From Prorocentrum cordatum (Eukaryota > Sar > Dinophyceae > Prorocentrales > Prorocentraceae), in contig CAUYUJ010021682.1 of assembly GCA_963575745.1 (NCBI GenBank), forward strand, positions 339,183-403,182: 64,000 bases of DNA. The letters run 5' to 3'. Position numbers and translations under genes: made by a program. Below the pieces are notes generated by a model that saw nothing but the letters and a program-made list of their open reading frames with translations, was not told the DNA's origin and ran no database searches. This document shows, one piece after another, positions 43,120 to 53,764 of the stretch (the first letter of the stretch is position 1; each line of letters begins with the position of its first letter).

Positions 43120-44229
43120 ATGAGGGTGGGAGGGGGCGGGGGGCGGGGCTGCTGGTCACGGGCGTTACCGCGAGTAATGTCAAAACGGGGCTTCTGGTCA
43201 GGGGCGACGTTAGCTCATGGGGGGGGGGAAATCGGACGGGGCTGGGACGAGGAGAAATCCGTTCCAGAGCGTTGCGGAACGCTCTCAGAGCGTTCCGGAA
43301 CGTTCTGAGAAGGCCGCGACGCCCGAGACATTTTCCAGAGCCGCCGGATCTCAGAGATCTTCGATTTGTCTTCACCCGATTTGATCCTCGTCCGGGCTGC
43401 GTGGCAGGGTGCATCGACCCCCGAGTCGCCTCTCATCGCCGATGGGGGCCCAGGTAGGCCACGCCGCCCAGGAGCGTGCGGGCTGGCTTTCGGGGGCCTG
43501 CCGCCGAGCCGTCGACGACGTATCACCGAGGACAGCTCGAGGTGTCCCCCCCGAGCTGTACCCTCTGCGGGATTTTTTCTTTGTGCAAGCAGTGGCGAAG
43601 CGTCCGGGCCCACCACGGAATGTTCCAAGAACCTGTTGCGGTCTGCACGAAGTGCTCTTTGAACATTTCTGTCTGGCCGAGACTGTTTTGTTGTACAGCA
43701 CGTCGGGCTCATGCGGTAGGGGTATAGGATCGGAGGTTGATCGGCCTCCTGCCCTGGCACATCGATTAGCGAATCGGCCGTTTTCGGTTCGCGAGAGGGC
43801 GTCGCGGCCGTCATTTTTGCGGGTCCAGGTCCGTCGGTTTCGGTCCCAGGTCGTTTCAACTAAAGGGTGGTTTACTAAATGGAGGTTTGCCCACCGCCGA
43901 CTGCTTTGTTGTATGACACGTCGGGCCCATGCGTTAGGAGTATGGGAATGCCCTGACGGTCGGTCCCTGCTCAATGAGCTGTTCCCCCGCGGACGACTCG
44001 TGTGCACCGTACCGCGTCGGCGTCTCCCGAGGCGTCGCCGAGTCTCGACCCCAGAGATGTTACGGCGCACAGTCGTTCGGCCCCTAGGGCGGGCAAGAGC
44101 TATGCACCGTGCCGCGCTGGAGCGGAGCCTGAGCGAAGTCCAGACATGGTGCCTGAGCGCCGTTCCCGCAGCCCCCCCCCCTGCCGCTTTCCCCTCGGGA
44201 GGATTCTGAGGATGCAGGATTGCAAAAAA
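43120..44229. other. No gene recognised
   Basis: Long frames are open on both strands (plus 43,409-44,209, minus 43,372-44,364) but none shows a recognisable domain. A small hairpin of GAGCGTT/AACGCTC words lies at 43,265-43,305, and a repeated TTGTTGTA...CACGTCGGGC phrase occurs near 43,690 and 43,910. Confidence 0.4.
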
Positions 44230-44308
44230 CGAAGGATTGCGAAAAAACCCAGGATTGCAAAAAAACCCAGGGTTTTTTTGCAATCCAGGGTTTTTTTGCA
44301 ATCCTTCG
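44230..44308. repeat. 79-bp palindrome with A7/T7 runs
   Basis: Left arm 44,230-44,268 and right arm 44,270-44,308 match with two or three differences. Each arm carries two GGATTGCAAAAAAACCC units, so the structure is a tandem duplicate folded back on itself. Confidence 0.85.
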
Positions 44309-45110
44309 TCCAGATGGGTTGCCGGAGCATAGTCGGGTCTGATCCGGGAGAATGATTTTCCCAAGTCAAGGGTTCCCTGGAGTCCTGCCCGATTGGTGTG
44401 TCATGCCCTCTTCATGTCTGGAGCGTCGCTTGCACTCGGAAGAGAGTTGCGTCCCCTCGGGGTCTCATCCGCAATGCCCCCCGCGGCGCCATCTGAAGCA
44501 CGACCTTCTCTACAGTCGGACCGAGGTACAAGATCGAGGTCGGGGAGGGTACCCTAATGCTATTCGTGTTTGTTGAATGTTTTTGTGCACACTGGGAGGG
44601 TACCCTTGGATGTTCTGTTTGTTTTGGCCGACGGAGGGTTTCATGTTCTTGAAGGATGTTATTCTGGCCCAGGTCCGCTGTATCCCGACATCGGAGATGC
44701 ATCGCCAGTACATGGCCGATGTGGCCTGATCCTCCGACTCCATCTGCTCCGACCCCATCCGAGCGGCCTACAGGGGAGGCGGGAGGGAGGTGGCGCAAGG
44801 TCTTCGTTTCCAGCAGTGGACTTCCCGAGGCTGTACCTGCATGAAAGATCTCCCTATCTCACGGACCGAGTGCGCTCCACTACTCGCAAAGTGCCTGCTC
44901 GCAAACGTCCGATAAAGACATGACTGCATCGATGTAATATATCGTAAATCCCCTTTATGGCGGATCCAGGCCATTTGCGAGTAGTTTGATTTGCGAGTCG
45001 TGGAACGCGCTTGTCTACTATCCCTGTGCTTAGCGTCAACTTCTCTCGATGCCGACCTTGAGGATTCCCTTCATTTTCTGAGGGCGCGTCCCTGAGATTG
45101 TTAGGCCCCT
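44309..45110. other. No gene recognised
   Basis: No domain-bearing frame or strong repeat. Confidence 0.4.
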
Positions 45111-45620
45111 GGCCTTGGCAATCTCAGGGATACGGATGAGCTCCACGCCTTCCGTGGGCTTCCCCCGGTCTTTCGAAGGGATACGGATGAGCGCCACGCC
45201 TTCCATGGGCAATCTCAGGGATACGGATGCGCGCCACGCCTTCCGTGGGCTTCCCCCGTGGGGGATAGCAGATGAGCTCCAGGTCAAATGCTGTCTCCCC
45301 AGGCATCCCTTGGGCTTCCCCCGGACTTTGGAGGCCTCACGCTTGGGCCTCTCCTCGGATCTCTCCTTGCGCAGTGGAGGTATCGTGCCAGCTGGCCAGC
45401 GGGGGGGGGGACCGGGGGGCGGACGGAGGAGAAGGGCTCGGGCGGGGGAAAGTGGGGGGTGAACCCCATGGGGGGCTCGAGAAAGGGGCCCCCAAGGGGC
45501 TTTCCTCGGATTTCCCCTTGCGCAGCGGGGGTCTCGTGCCAGCTGGCCAGGGGGGGGGTTGACGGGGGGCGGGCGGAGGAGAAGGGCTCGGGCGGGCGGC
45601 AATGGCGGGTGACCCCCATG
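45111..45620. repeat. Two short tandem arrays
   Basis: GGGATACGGATGAGC...CACGCCTTCCGTGGGCTT units of about 60 bp at 45,111-45,260. Then two ~170-bp units with CTTGCGCAGYGG, TCGTGCCAGCTGGCCAG and GGCGGAGGAGAAGGGCTCGG words at about 45,365-45,620. Confidence 0.65.
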
Positions 45621-45742
45621 GGGGCTGGAGAGAAAGGGGCCCCAAAGGGGCCCTTCAGGGCTCCCATGTGGGCCCCTGGTGGCCCCAAAAAGAGCCCCGA
45701 AGGGCCCTTTCAGGGCCCTTGCCTTCACCCCCCCCTGTAGTT

Positions 45743-46354
45743 TTAGGTCGGGCATGTCCCTCTACAGGGAGAATCTTCGAACATAGTTTTAAAACAATCC
45801 ACCAGAGAATAACCCCAATCAGTGCATAATTTGAACATTCGTGATGTGGATATGATATTGAGATCGACTGTGAGATCGATCGATCGTGAGGACGATAGTG
45901 AGGTCGACCATGAGACCGATAGCGAAGTCGATTCAGTGAAATCGATTGTGAGATCGCTCGTTCGATCAATAGTGAGATCGATAGTGAGAATCGATAGAAT
46001 CGATGGAGAGGTGGGTCATGAGATCGATGGTGAGACCGGTCGATAGGGAGATCGAGCAAGAACTCTGGACCCCGGAAACCCGGGAACCTCGCCGCCCACT
46101 GAAATCGTCCCAGAACCAGCAACCCGGAATCCGGGAACCCGGAAGCGGGAACCCAGGAACCTGGCCGCCTACCGAAGTCGGCCCGGAATGTTCGCCAAGT
46201 CTTTCAATATCCGCTAGGACCCCTTCAGTGCAACAAGCACTGATTGGGCAATAGTTCGGGGACGATGTTTGGACTACTTTTTACCATTTGGGAGCATTGT
46301 TTGCCTAATTGTTCCTCCAACATCCGCCAGTGTAGGAGGACATGCCCGACCTAA
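45743..46354. mobile_element. TIR element family III, long copy (copy 2)
   Basis: 612 bp. The ends are exact inverted repeats for 17 bp: TTAGGTCGGGCATGTCC at 45,743 and its complement ending at 46,354. Weaker inverted similarity extends inward about 90 bp to CCAATCAGTGC / GCACTGATTGG. The centre is a GATCGATAGTGAGATCG-type low-complexity stretch with no transposase. Confidence 0.75.
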
Positions 46355-46515
46355 GTGTAGGTCACCCCCCAGGACCACCCGCTCGAGGCGGGCAGTCGAC
46401 CTGCCTCCCAGGCGCGGCGGGAGGCCCGTTGGCGCAGGGTGCTCGCTCCCAGCTGTGGACCTCCCAGGGCTGTTTTCCTCCCAGGCTTCCCCTTCGGCGG
46501 CTCAAAGATTCGGGT

Positions 46516-46759
46516 TGACCCAAGAGGGGGTCCAGCGACAAGGGGGTGGCGCAATAGATTTGGTGCCATAGATCTGTGGGGTGGCAAGTCGTCCGGGGCG
46601 CGCAATACATTTCGGGGCGCAGATGTGTTTCTGGATTTTCGCGTGCAATGCATTACTTGCAATACAATGCGATACAATTCTCCAGCGCAGTACCTTTGCA
46701 ATACAATTGCCTCAAATCTATTGCACCACCCCCTTTCAGCTGGACCCCCTTTTGGGTCA
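46516..46759. mobile_element. Fold-back element family VI with ~47-bp TIRs
   Basis: The left arm (46,516-46,562) starts TGACCCAAGAGGGGGTCCAG and the right arm (46,711-46,759) is its reverse complement with about five differences, including a shared GTGGCGCAATAGATTT-type block. The AT-richer centre has GCAATACAAT words. No coding capacity. Confidence 0.75.
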
Positions 46760-47190
46760 CCCAATGTTTGTTCCTCGGTCCCCTTCGGCGGCTCAAATAT
46801 GGAGCCCTTAAGGACGAGGGGCCTCGAGCACCGCAGATTCCCCCTGAATTCCTTCATAATCCTCTGGACCCCATGCCTCGGGCCCCCCATCCTGGTTCGT
46901 GTGCAATTGCCGAGTGGTGCCCTGCGAAGCTTCTGGTGCCAGAAACGACGCGACCAACTACGAGCTGGGCTCGGGAGACCAAACCCCGTCCCCGAACGGA
47001 CTCGGGTGAGGGTCAGAGCGGCGCCACAACACTACACTTCGAGCTCGACCACAAGAAGCCTTCCACAGTATGCGAGATCATGCCTCGAGGCACTGAGTGG
47101 CCCCGAGACATACCTGACCTCCCCCCAGACCCCGGAGGCCTCGCACCTGGGCACTCCCCGCATGTCGCCTCGCGCAGCGGAGGCCTCGTC

Positions 47191-47348
47191 TTAAGTCGGG
47201 CCTGTCCCTCTACAGGAGGAATACTCAAGGATATTCAAAACATAGTATGCGGGCGATGTTTCGATAATGTTTTGCCTATGTTTGAATATTTTGGGGGTAT
47301 TTTCAACTTGTCGTCCAGAATCCGCCTGCAGGAGGACATGCCCGACCC
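47191..47348. mobile_element. TIR element family III, copy 3
   Basis: ~155 bp from TTAAGTCGGGCCTGTCCCTC to GCAGGAGGACATGCCCGACC. The interior has TTCGATAATGTTTTGCC. No coding capacity. Confidence 0.85.
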
Positions 47349-47374
47349 AGGCCTCGTGCCAGCTTGCCCGGCAG

Positions 47375-47560
47375 GGCTCATTTCGACTTCTCCGACTCGC
47401 TGCGATTCGATGCCGTTCGATCCCGGCTCCGATCCAGCTCGCATTCGGGCTCCGCTCGGGGTGCCCGTTCCTTTTCGGAGGCCTGGTCGGCCTGCCGATG
47501 TCTGCCGATGCGAGTCGTCCCGATCGCCGATCCGACTTGTCGATTCGAACCCAGGCTCTC
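47375..47560 (+). repeat. Dispersed repeat family VII, copy 1
   Basis: GATTCG-rich sequence ending GATCGCCGATCCGACTTGTC then GATTCGA. It is shared with 52,683-52,875 and 54,965-55,190. It lies between two family III elements. Confidence 0.7.
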
Positions 47561-47579
47561 CTTGTTCAGTGAGGCAGAG

Positions 47580-47731
47580 TTAAGTCGGGCCTGTCCCTCT
47601 GCAGGAGGAGTATTTAGAAATAGTCAAAAAATAGTCCAGGGGACAATTAAAAAAAAAAACAATGTTTGAGCTTGGAGTATGTTTTAAGTTGTTCGTCCAA
47701 AATCCGCCGGCAGAGGGACAGGCCCGACCTG
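47580..47731. mobile_element. TIR element family III, copy 4
   Basis: TTAAGTCGGGCCTGTCCCTC ... GAGGGACAGGCCCGACC, with an A-run in the middle. Confidence 0.85.
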
Positions 47732-48525
47732 ATTCCAGGCTCTCCTGGTTCAGTGGGGAAGAGGGAGGAAGGGCGAGGAGTCGACGGCGCGTCCGCGGGG
47801 GGGTGGGGAAGGCACAGCGGGCGGGCATTCTCAGAAGGCCTCTTCCCCTCCGAGAGGCTTCCTGTAAGCCTTCTCCGAGGCCACGGGGCTGCTCAGAAGG
47901 CCAGGGGGCTTCCGAGCAGACGCCGCCTGAGAAAGCCTGCGCCTTCTCACTCCTCCCCTCGGTGTAGCGCCGAGTGAGGGGAGGAGAGGGGAATGCAGCG
48001 GGAGAGAGATGGGGGAAGATTCTCCTCATCCTGCGGCTTCACATTGGTCATCCTTCGCTCATCGAGCTTCTGCTCTTCTTGCCTCCCTCGAGAAGCGCAA
48101 ATTGCATGAATGTTCATTTTCGGAATCACTGCACGGATTTCTTGGGTCGGCATTCGACCTCCGAAGCATGTCAGGTTCGTCGCCAGAGGCGCCGCCAGAA
48201 GGGGTCCAGCGCCGACCCCAGAAAACCCGCGCGGCCCCAGAACGAATCCTGCCGTTCGTTCACATTTGTTTTTTCTTAGGCAAATTATTGGGCCTCGAAG
48301 TCATGCTCTTGAGCCTCGTCAACCCGTCCCCAAACCCCCGACGTCATGATTTGTTCATTACGTCGACCCCTGGAGGTCTCGACCCGCTCCCCTGGACCGG
48401 TTTCTCCTCCCGAGTTTTTTTTGACGGCCTCGAGGGCCGGTGAGGCACCCCAGAGGCCGAAGATAGCAAAACCTCTCGTCACGATTGTTTCGTTACCCGA
48501 GGGGGTCTGGGTCGTGCTCGCTCTC
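47732..48525. other. No gene recognised
   Basis: AGAAGGCCTCTTCC / GGAGGCTTCC-type inverted words near 47,825-47,915 resemble the hairpin family at 49,111 and 61,185. Otherwise only short frames. Confidence 0.4.
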
Positions 48526-48529
48526 TGAG

Positions 48530-48715
48530 GAAGAGGAGGAGGAGGAGGAGGAGGAGGAGGAGGAGGAGGAGGAGGAGGAGGAGGAGGAGGAGGAGGAGGA
48601 GGACGCGGAGGAGGAGGCGGAGGAGGAGGCGGAGGGGGAAGGAGGAGGAGGAGCAGGAGGAGGAGGAGGAGGAGGAGGAGGAGGAGGAGGAGGAGGAGGA
48701 GGAGGAGGGGGAGCT
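48530..48715 (+). repeat. (GGA)n tract
   Basis: About 60 GGA triplets with a few GCG interruptions. Confidence 0.95.
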
Positions 48716-48898
48716 CTCCCCGCAGGAGAGCGGCGGTGGCGCAGGTGCTGGCGGGCTACGGGGCCCCGCCAGCTATTGCGCCGGGCCTCGGCCCCTCGGG
48801 GCGGTGAGGGGTGCGGGCGGCGGCGGCCGGCGCCCACGGCGGCAGCTCGCGCCCGAGAAGCGTCGGGTGGGCTCGGCACGCAGCTCCTGGTCGGCTAG

Positions 48899-49070
48899 AC
48901 GTGAGAGTGACCTTTGGCCGGAGTGACCTTCGGTGCGGGCACAGTGGGGTCCCTCGATCGCCGAACGCGAGGCGGCAGTGGCGTCTTGCGCGCATGTGCT
49001 TCTTCGCCCCCCTGCGGCCCCCAAAACGCCGCGCACCAAAGGTCACCCTTACCCAGGGTCACCCTGGCGT
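48899..49070. mobile_element. Fold-back element family VIII, ~41-bp TIRs
   Basis: The left end (AGAGTGACCTTTGG, then GAGTGACCTTCGGTGCG) is mirrored by the right end (CGCACCAAAGGTCACCC, then CAGGGTCACCCTGGCGT) at roughly 75% identity. No coding capacity. Confidence 0.6.
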
Positions 49071-49110
49071 GTAGTCGATCCTGGGAAGTTTGACTCTCAG
49101 CCACATGCAG

Positions 49111-49252
49111 AGAGGGGTGGGGGGAAGGGGGAGGGCTTCTTAGAAGCACCCCTGCTTCTTAGAAGGCGCGGGCCTCGTCTATCGATGTAAAGCGTGCGCC
49201 TTCTAAGAAGCGGCATCCTTCCAAGAAGCCCTCTCCCCCCCTCCACCCCCTT
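49111..49252. repeat. Double-hairpin element family IX, copy 1
   Basis: Nested inverted repeats: GGAGGGCTTCTTAGAAGC against AAGAAGCCCTCTCC, and CTTCTTAGAAGGCGC against GCGCCTTCTAAGAAG. A near copy lies at 61,185-61,345. Confidence 0.8.
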
Positions 49253-49496
49253 TTCTGTTCACCGCCAAGACTCGGAATCGGTGCTGGCATTCGAAGGATA
49301 AGAAACGCCATAAGCATCAACGTTTGGCGCTCCGCGCCTCCGGCGCCGCCCCCAACGCGCTCCGCGCGCCGGGGAGGGAGGGTCCAGCGCAGATCCAAGA
49401 AGTCCGCGCGGAGCGCCAAACGTTTATGTTTTGTAGCGTTTTTCCTTCTTCTAGCATCGGCGCTGGTACAGCCAAGTCGTTGAAATAAGGAACAGT

Positions 49497-50072
49497 TTGG
49501 GTAAGAAAGGGGCTCGATACTCCTTAGGTCCTTCTATGGCTTTTCCTCTAGCCTTCCTCGTGCACGCAGGCGCTTGTGGGGCCAAAAAGGGGCTTCGTTC
49601 CGTATTGATCGTTCTTTCTTTCAGCAGCCCGACTGTATGTCCTTGTTGGACCGCAGGCTTCATGTTGCCGCATCCCGCTCAGAATCCGGCGTTGTCCCGC
49701 TCAGTACGGATGCATCCATCGCAATCTTTGGCCCTGATTTGGGCTAATTCGGTTGAATGGTGCCTGAGTCGGGCTGGGCAGTTCTTAATCGTTTTGGTGA
49801 AGACCTACCAGGATTTGCTAACGTGGGGGCCGTCGGGGCAGTCTCTGAAGAGTACAGGAATCGTTCCCATTCGAGGGTGGGCAAGATGTAGCAGCAGCAG
49901 GGGAAGCTGGGGGAGGATGAACAAGCTCGTCCTCCTTATCCTGCCCCAGATCCTCCCCCGCTTCGAGCACCCTGATGCATACGCATCGCTCATTCTTCCC
50001 TGCTGCCTTCCACCTCCTACCTCCTGCCTCACTCCACTTCCACCTTCTCACCCTCCTCCGCGTACCCCTTGA
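49497..50072 (+). CDS. Hypothetical ORF of unusual base composition
   Basis: 191 codons, open from 49,497; the first codon on the track is not ATG, and an in-frame ATG encoding the Met of SMAFPLAFLVH lies at about 49,536. The first ~280 bp (to about 49,790) has balanced base use with many T-ending codons, unlike the GC-rich exons of the window, and no low complexity. Residues include hydrophobic runs (LRSVLIVLSFSS). No family is recognised. It could be an insertion of foreign or organellar DNA, or chance. The last part runs into pyrimidine-rich sequence. Confidence 0.2.
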   Translation: MGKKGARYSLGPSMAFPLAFLVHAGACGAKKGLRSVLIVLSFSSPTVCPCWTAGFMLPHPAQNPALSRSVRMHPSQSLALIWANSVEWCLSRAGQFLIVLVKTYQDLLTWGPSGQSLKSTGIVPIRGWARCSSSRGSWGRMNKLVLLILPQILPRFEHPDAYASLILPCCLPPPTSCLTPLPPSHPPPRTP

Positions 50073-50125
50073 GTTTTAAGTCAAGGAGTGCGCTGCCCGC
50101 GCACTTGGGGGGGGGGGGGCCAGCG

Positions 50126-50180
50126 ATGGCCGACCTGGAGTCGCTGCAGAAGGACCTGAAGGCAGCGAAGGACGTCCCTG
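50126..50180 (+). CDS. Possible short first exon
   Basis: From the ATG at 50,126 the frame reads MADLESLQKDLKAAKD with almost exclusively G/C third positions and an amphipathic helical pattern, followed by GTCCCT as a possible donor. It follows a G12 run. No downstream exon was found, so this is weak support. Confidence 0.25.
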
Positions 50181-50789
50181 TCGCGTCGTCGTTTGGTGCC
50201 GTCTTCCCTCGTCTGGGGCGGTGCGCCGGCCTCTGGGATAGGGAAACGAACAATGACATAAACATAAAAACTCGAAGGTCCGCGCGGACCTCGGAGGTTT
50301 TGTTTGCTTCTGTCTCTGTTCGTTTCCCTATGAGAGGGTGGGGCGGGGGGGGGCTGGGTTGTGAGTATTGTTTGCATGTTGTGAGTATTTCCACACATGC
50401 TTAGTGGGGTTCTGGTTTTCTTCCCACCCGCGTCGAACCCGCGTTCACACACCCGCCTCCCCTCCTCACTCTCCTTACCTCTCCTCGTCACTCGTTCTCC
50501 ACGCTCGACATACAACGCTAGTGCACGCCTGGCGTGTTCACAAACTGGGCACCCAGACGTATGCATCACAAACTGGGTACCCACATGAGAGACACGTCCA
50601 GATACGGCCGCACACGCATCATACACATACACATGACACGCCATACACAATACACACGTATAGGCGTATAGGATGCGCAGTGCATGGCAGACGTGGCACT
50701 TGTTCGCCACCATAGGGAGTGCGTTGAGTTGTCCCTGAGCGCGTTGTCTGTCCACGACACTGTCGCAAAGCCTAGCAGGCGAGTGCGTC

Positions 50790-51440
50790 GTCTATGCGGG
50801 CCATGGCGCAGGGCACGGCAGGTGTGGTACGTTCGCGGCACCAGAGGGGGTGCGCAGGGGGTGGTCCCTGAGCGCGGCGCCTATGCGGGCAATGGCGCAG
50901 GTCATAGCAGCCGTGGCAGTTTCTCGTCACCAGAGGGGGCGCGCAGGGGGTGGTCCCTGAGCGTGGCGTCTGTGCGGGCCTTGGCGCAGGGCACGGCAGA
51001 CGTGGCTCTTTCTCGACGCAAGAGGGGGTGCGCAGGGGGTGGTCCCTGTGCGCGGCGTCTATGCGGGCCATGGTGCAGGGCACGGCAGGCGTGGCACTTC
51101 CTCGACGCATTAGGGGGTGCGCAGGGGGTGGTCCCTGAGCGCGGCGCCTATTCGGGCCATGGCGCAGGGCACGGCAGGCGTGGCACCTTCGCGACACCAG
51201 AGGGAGCTCGCAGGGGGTGGTCCCTGTGCGCGGCGTCTATGTGGGCCATGGCGCAGGGCACGGCAGGCGTGGTACTTTCTCGGCACCTCCGGGGGGGGCG
51301 CAGGGGGTAGTCCCTGAACGCGGCGTCCATGCGAGCCATTTCGCACGGCACGGCAGGCGTGGCACCTTCGCGACACCACAGGGAGCGCGCACGGGTTTGT
51401 CCCTGAGCGCGGCGATTATGCGGACCATGGCGCAGTGAGT
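50790..51440. repeat. Tandem array, ~90-bp unit, about 7-8 copies
   Basis: GCGCAGGGGGTGGTCCCTG recurs at about 50,851, 50,940, 51,030, 51,119, 51,209 and 51,298. Each unit has a GGGCACGGCAGGCGTGG word. The 90-bp period keeps frames open on both strands. Confidence 0.85.
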
Positions 51441-52073
51441 GCCGCTGCTCAGAGATCTTCCATCGAAGAGCGCTCCCGGAGACATACTGTCCAAGGGGGT
51501 TCCTGATGCCTTCTCCGCCGCAAGTGCAGCTCGGAGCCTCCGCGTACAATAATTGCGCCTCTGCTTGCAAACACTTTCTCCACGCCCCGCTCCGTCACGC
51601 GGCCCTTGGTGACCCCCTCCTTACTTTCTGTTGAACGGAGTCTCCGCGTACAACAGTTGCGTTTTGCTCGCAAACAATTTTTCCACGCCACTCTTCGTCA
51701 AACGGACCTCGGTGACCCCCTCCCCACTAGAGGCTCCGTATAGCGATTCCCCAAGGGGCTTGATTTGCACTAACTTCCAGTGGGCCCCGTGACTACCGTG
51801 GTGTGGCAAATCGTCTGACATTACTTTATTGCTTGCTGCCGCCACAGTAAACGGCCCTCGTTGACCACCTCGAGTCGTTCCTCGATGGAGGAAAATAGAA
51901 GGCGGGGAGGAGGGAGGAGGTTCAAGCAACGGTGTCTTGGATGACAAATGGAAAAACATCCGTGACGAGGGTTCAGAACGCAGGGTTGCGCGTATAATAT
52001 CACAATCGGCAAACAGATCAGATTTACATTGAGCATGTGGGGTTCCTCGGTAGCGTAATTTCAATGTTTTGCC
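51441..52073. other. No gene recognised
   Basis: A diverged tandem repeat of about 130 bp (CTCCGCGTACAA...TTGC...GCAAACA...TTTCCACGCC words near 51,537 and 51,641). No domain. Confidence 0.4.
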
Positions 52074-52111
52074 CTCAATCCGCCTCAAGAGGGACATGCC
52101 CGACCTAAGGC
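52074..52111. mobile_element. TIR element family III, 3' end fragment (copy 5)
   Basis: ATCCGCCTCAAGAGGGACATGCCCGACCTAA matches the right end of the family. The left end is not found. Confidence 0.6.
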
Positions 52112-52184
52112 TGGAGGAGGAGGGATCACGGAGGGCAGGATCGGGGCGGACGAATGAGGCATCTGGAGAGAGGCGGGCTCTTTC

Positions 52185-52308
52185 GGTAGATGGGTCTCTC
52201 GAGCTCTCCGCCGCCTTTGGCGGTGCGCGCTGCGAGCAGGAACGCAGCGAAGCCTGCTCGCAGCGCACACCGCCAGAGGCGGCGGAGAGCTCGAGAGATC
52301 CACCTACC
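52185..52308. repeat. 124-bp hairpin with 56-bp arms, bracketed by direct repeats
   Basis: The left arm 52,185-52,240 and right arm 52,253-52,308 are reverse complements with about five mismatches (both contain TCTCGAGCTCTCCGCCGCC and CTGCGAGCAGG or their complements), with a 12-base loop. Direct repeats of about 55 bp (GAGGGATCRCGGAGGG..., then GATCGGGGCGGACGA) lie outside at about 52,120-52,174 and 52,325-52,378. Confidence 0.9.
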
Positions 52309-52682
52309 AGAAACATCAAGGCCGGAGGAGGGATCGCGGAGGGAGGATCGGGGCGGACGAGCGAGGCCTCCGGAGGGCGGGGCGGGCAGGGCACCCGCTG
52401 CACGAAGCCGCTCCGTGCGCTTCGCCGCCGGGCGCGCTCCCCTCTCGCTGCACTTGCGCCTCACCCGGTGCGCTCTGTGAGGCGTGGCGAATTGGTAGAG
52501 GCGAACCCCTTGTGGGCTTGCTCCTCCTCCTCCTCCTCCGCCTCCTCCTCCTCAGCTCACTGCGCCGCACCTTTACGGATGCATGTGCCTACTCTGCCGT
52601 GCTGTCAGACAGGTTGGACGAGCACCAGCAGTCTGTCCCAAGACCGTATAAGGCCCCCTGGTATTTATTCTGAGGTTCTGCG

Positions 52683-52875
52683 GTGCCGACGAGTTGCTCC
52701 GATTCCGATTCGATTCGATTTCGGATTCCGATTCGGGTTCCGATCCATTACTGGAGGCACACTAGCCTGCCGATGTCCACCGACTCGACTTCTCCCGACT
52801 CGGCTGCCGATTTCCGCCGATCCGATTCATCTCGATCGCCGATCCGACTTGTCGATTCGATTATGGTCTCTCCTG
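52683..52875 (+). repeat. Dispersed repeat family VII, copy 2
   Basis: CGATTCGATTCGATTTCGG, CTCGGCTGCCGATTTCC and GATCGCCGATCCGACTTG words as in copies 1 and 3. Confidence 0.75.
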
Positions 52876-52904
52876 ACCTCCCTTCTGGTTATCCCCCCAC
52901 GGTC

Positions 52905-53250
52905 GTCCTCTGGAGGGCAGTCGCAGCAGATGTTTGCCTCCTGCGAGGAGCAAGATTTGTGCTGCCATTGCGCGCACGGCAACGGACAGAACGAACATTC
53001 ATTAGGCGCCTGGCCTATTCTCGCCATGCAGTTGTCCCCACAACCCAGCTCTGTCTATACCCCTGTCTCTGTCCCATCGTTCTCTGCCGATGCACAGCCA
53101 TTTGGGTTTGGGGGCGCAAGTCCCGTGGACTCGTCCCAGGACGCTGCACTGCCAAACAGAAAGCGCGTGTTCTCCCGTTGTTTCTTGCTTCTCTCTCTCT
53201 CTCTCGTTGCATGCCTTTGTATTTTCATTCTTTGCCGACCAGATCACACA
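52905..53250 (+). CDS. Hypothetical coding-like segment, Cys-rich then hydrophobic
   Basis: Part of a longer plus frame (52,069-53,532) whose first half is repeats. This part reads QMFASCEEQDLCCHCAHGNG, then a Ser/Pro-rich stretch, then NRKRVFSRCFLLLSLSLVAC, which could be a transmembrane helix but is encoded largely by a (TC)n run. No family is recognised. Confidence 0.2.
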
Positions 53251-53764
53251 GCCTGCGCTCCTCCGCACCGATCAAGGTGTCGCGGTGTGGGAGAGGTGGC
53301 CGGAATGCGGACGTCGTCCCTGGTTTTCAGAGGAGGTTCCTCAGCTCCTCTCTCCGTGAGGCCAGGGGTATACTTTGCTTGTCAGTGTGAAGTCGCGTGG
53401 ATCAGCCCACGACGCACGCAGTCGGTGGCCAGGAGTGGTCTGGCTTCTTCAGTATCCAGACCAGGGGCGGATCGACGTTCTGGCACACGCACGGAGCGAG
53501 TCTCAGCTCTCACGGTTCCAAAAAGGCAGTAGCGTCTCCGGCCATCACCGTGCCAAGAAGGGGTGTGCGTCGAACGTTGGCCTTGCTCACCTCGTGGGCC
53601 CACACTCACACTCCCATGATCTGGCTCCCCGTCCAATTCCACTCAGCAAGGATTCAAGCGATTGATTTGATTGCGTGATTTGTCTCCGCGCACATGTTGG
53701 GATCGCGACTGTGTGCATTGGCGCCCTGGGCCATCTAAGTACCATTCAGCTGCTAAAAGGTTTT

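Noticed and set aside
52485-52515. TGGCGAATTGGTAGAGGC, like the D arm of a Leu tRNA
   Set aside because: No matching acceptor stem, anticodon arm or T arm follows; the sequence runs into (TCC)n.
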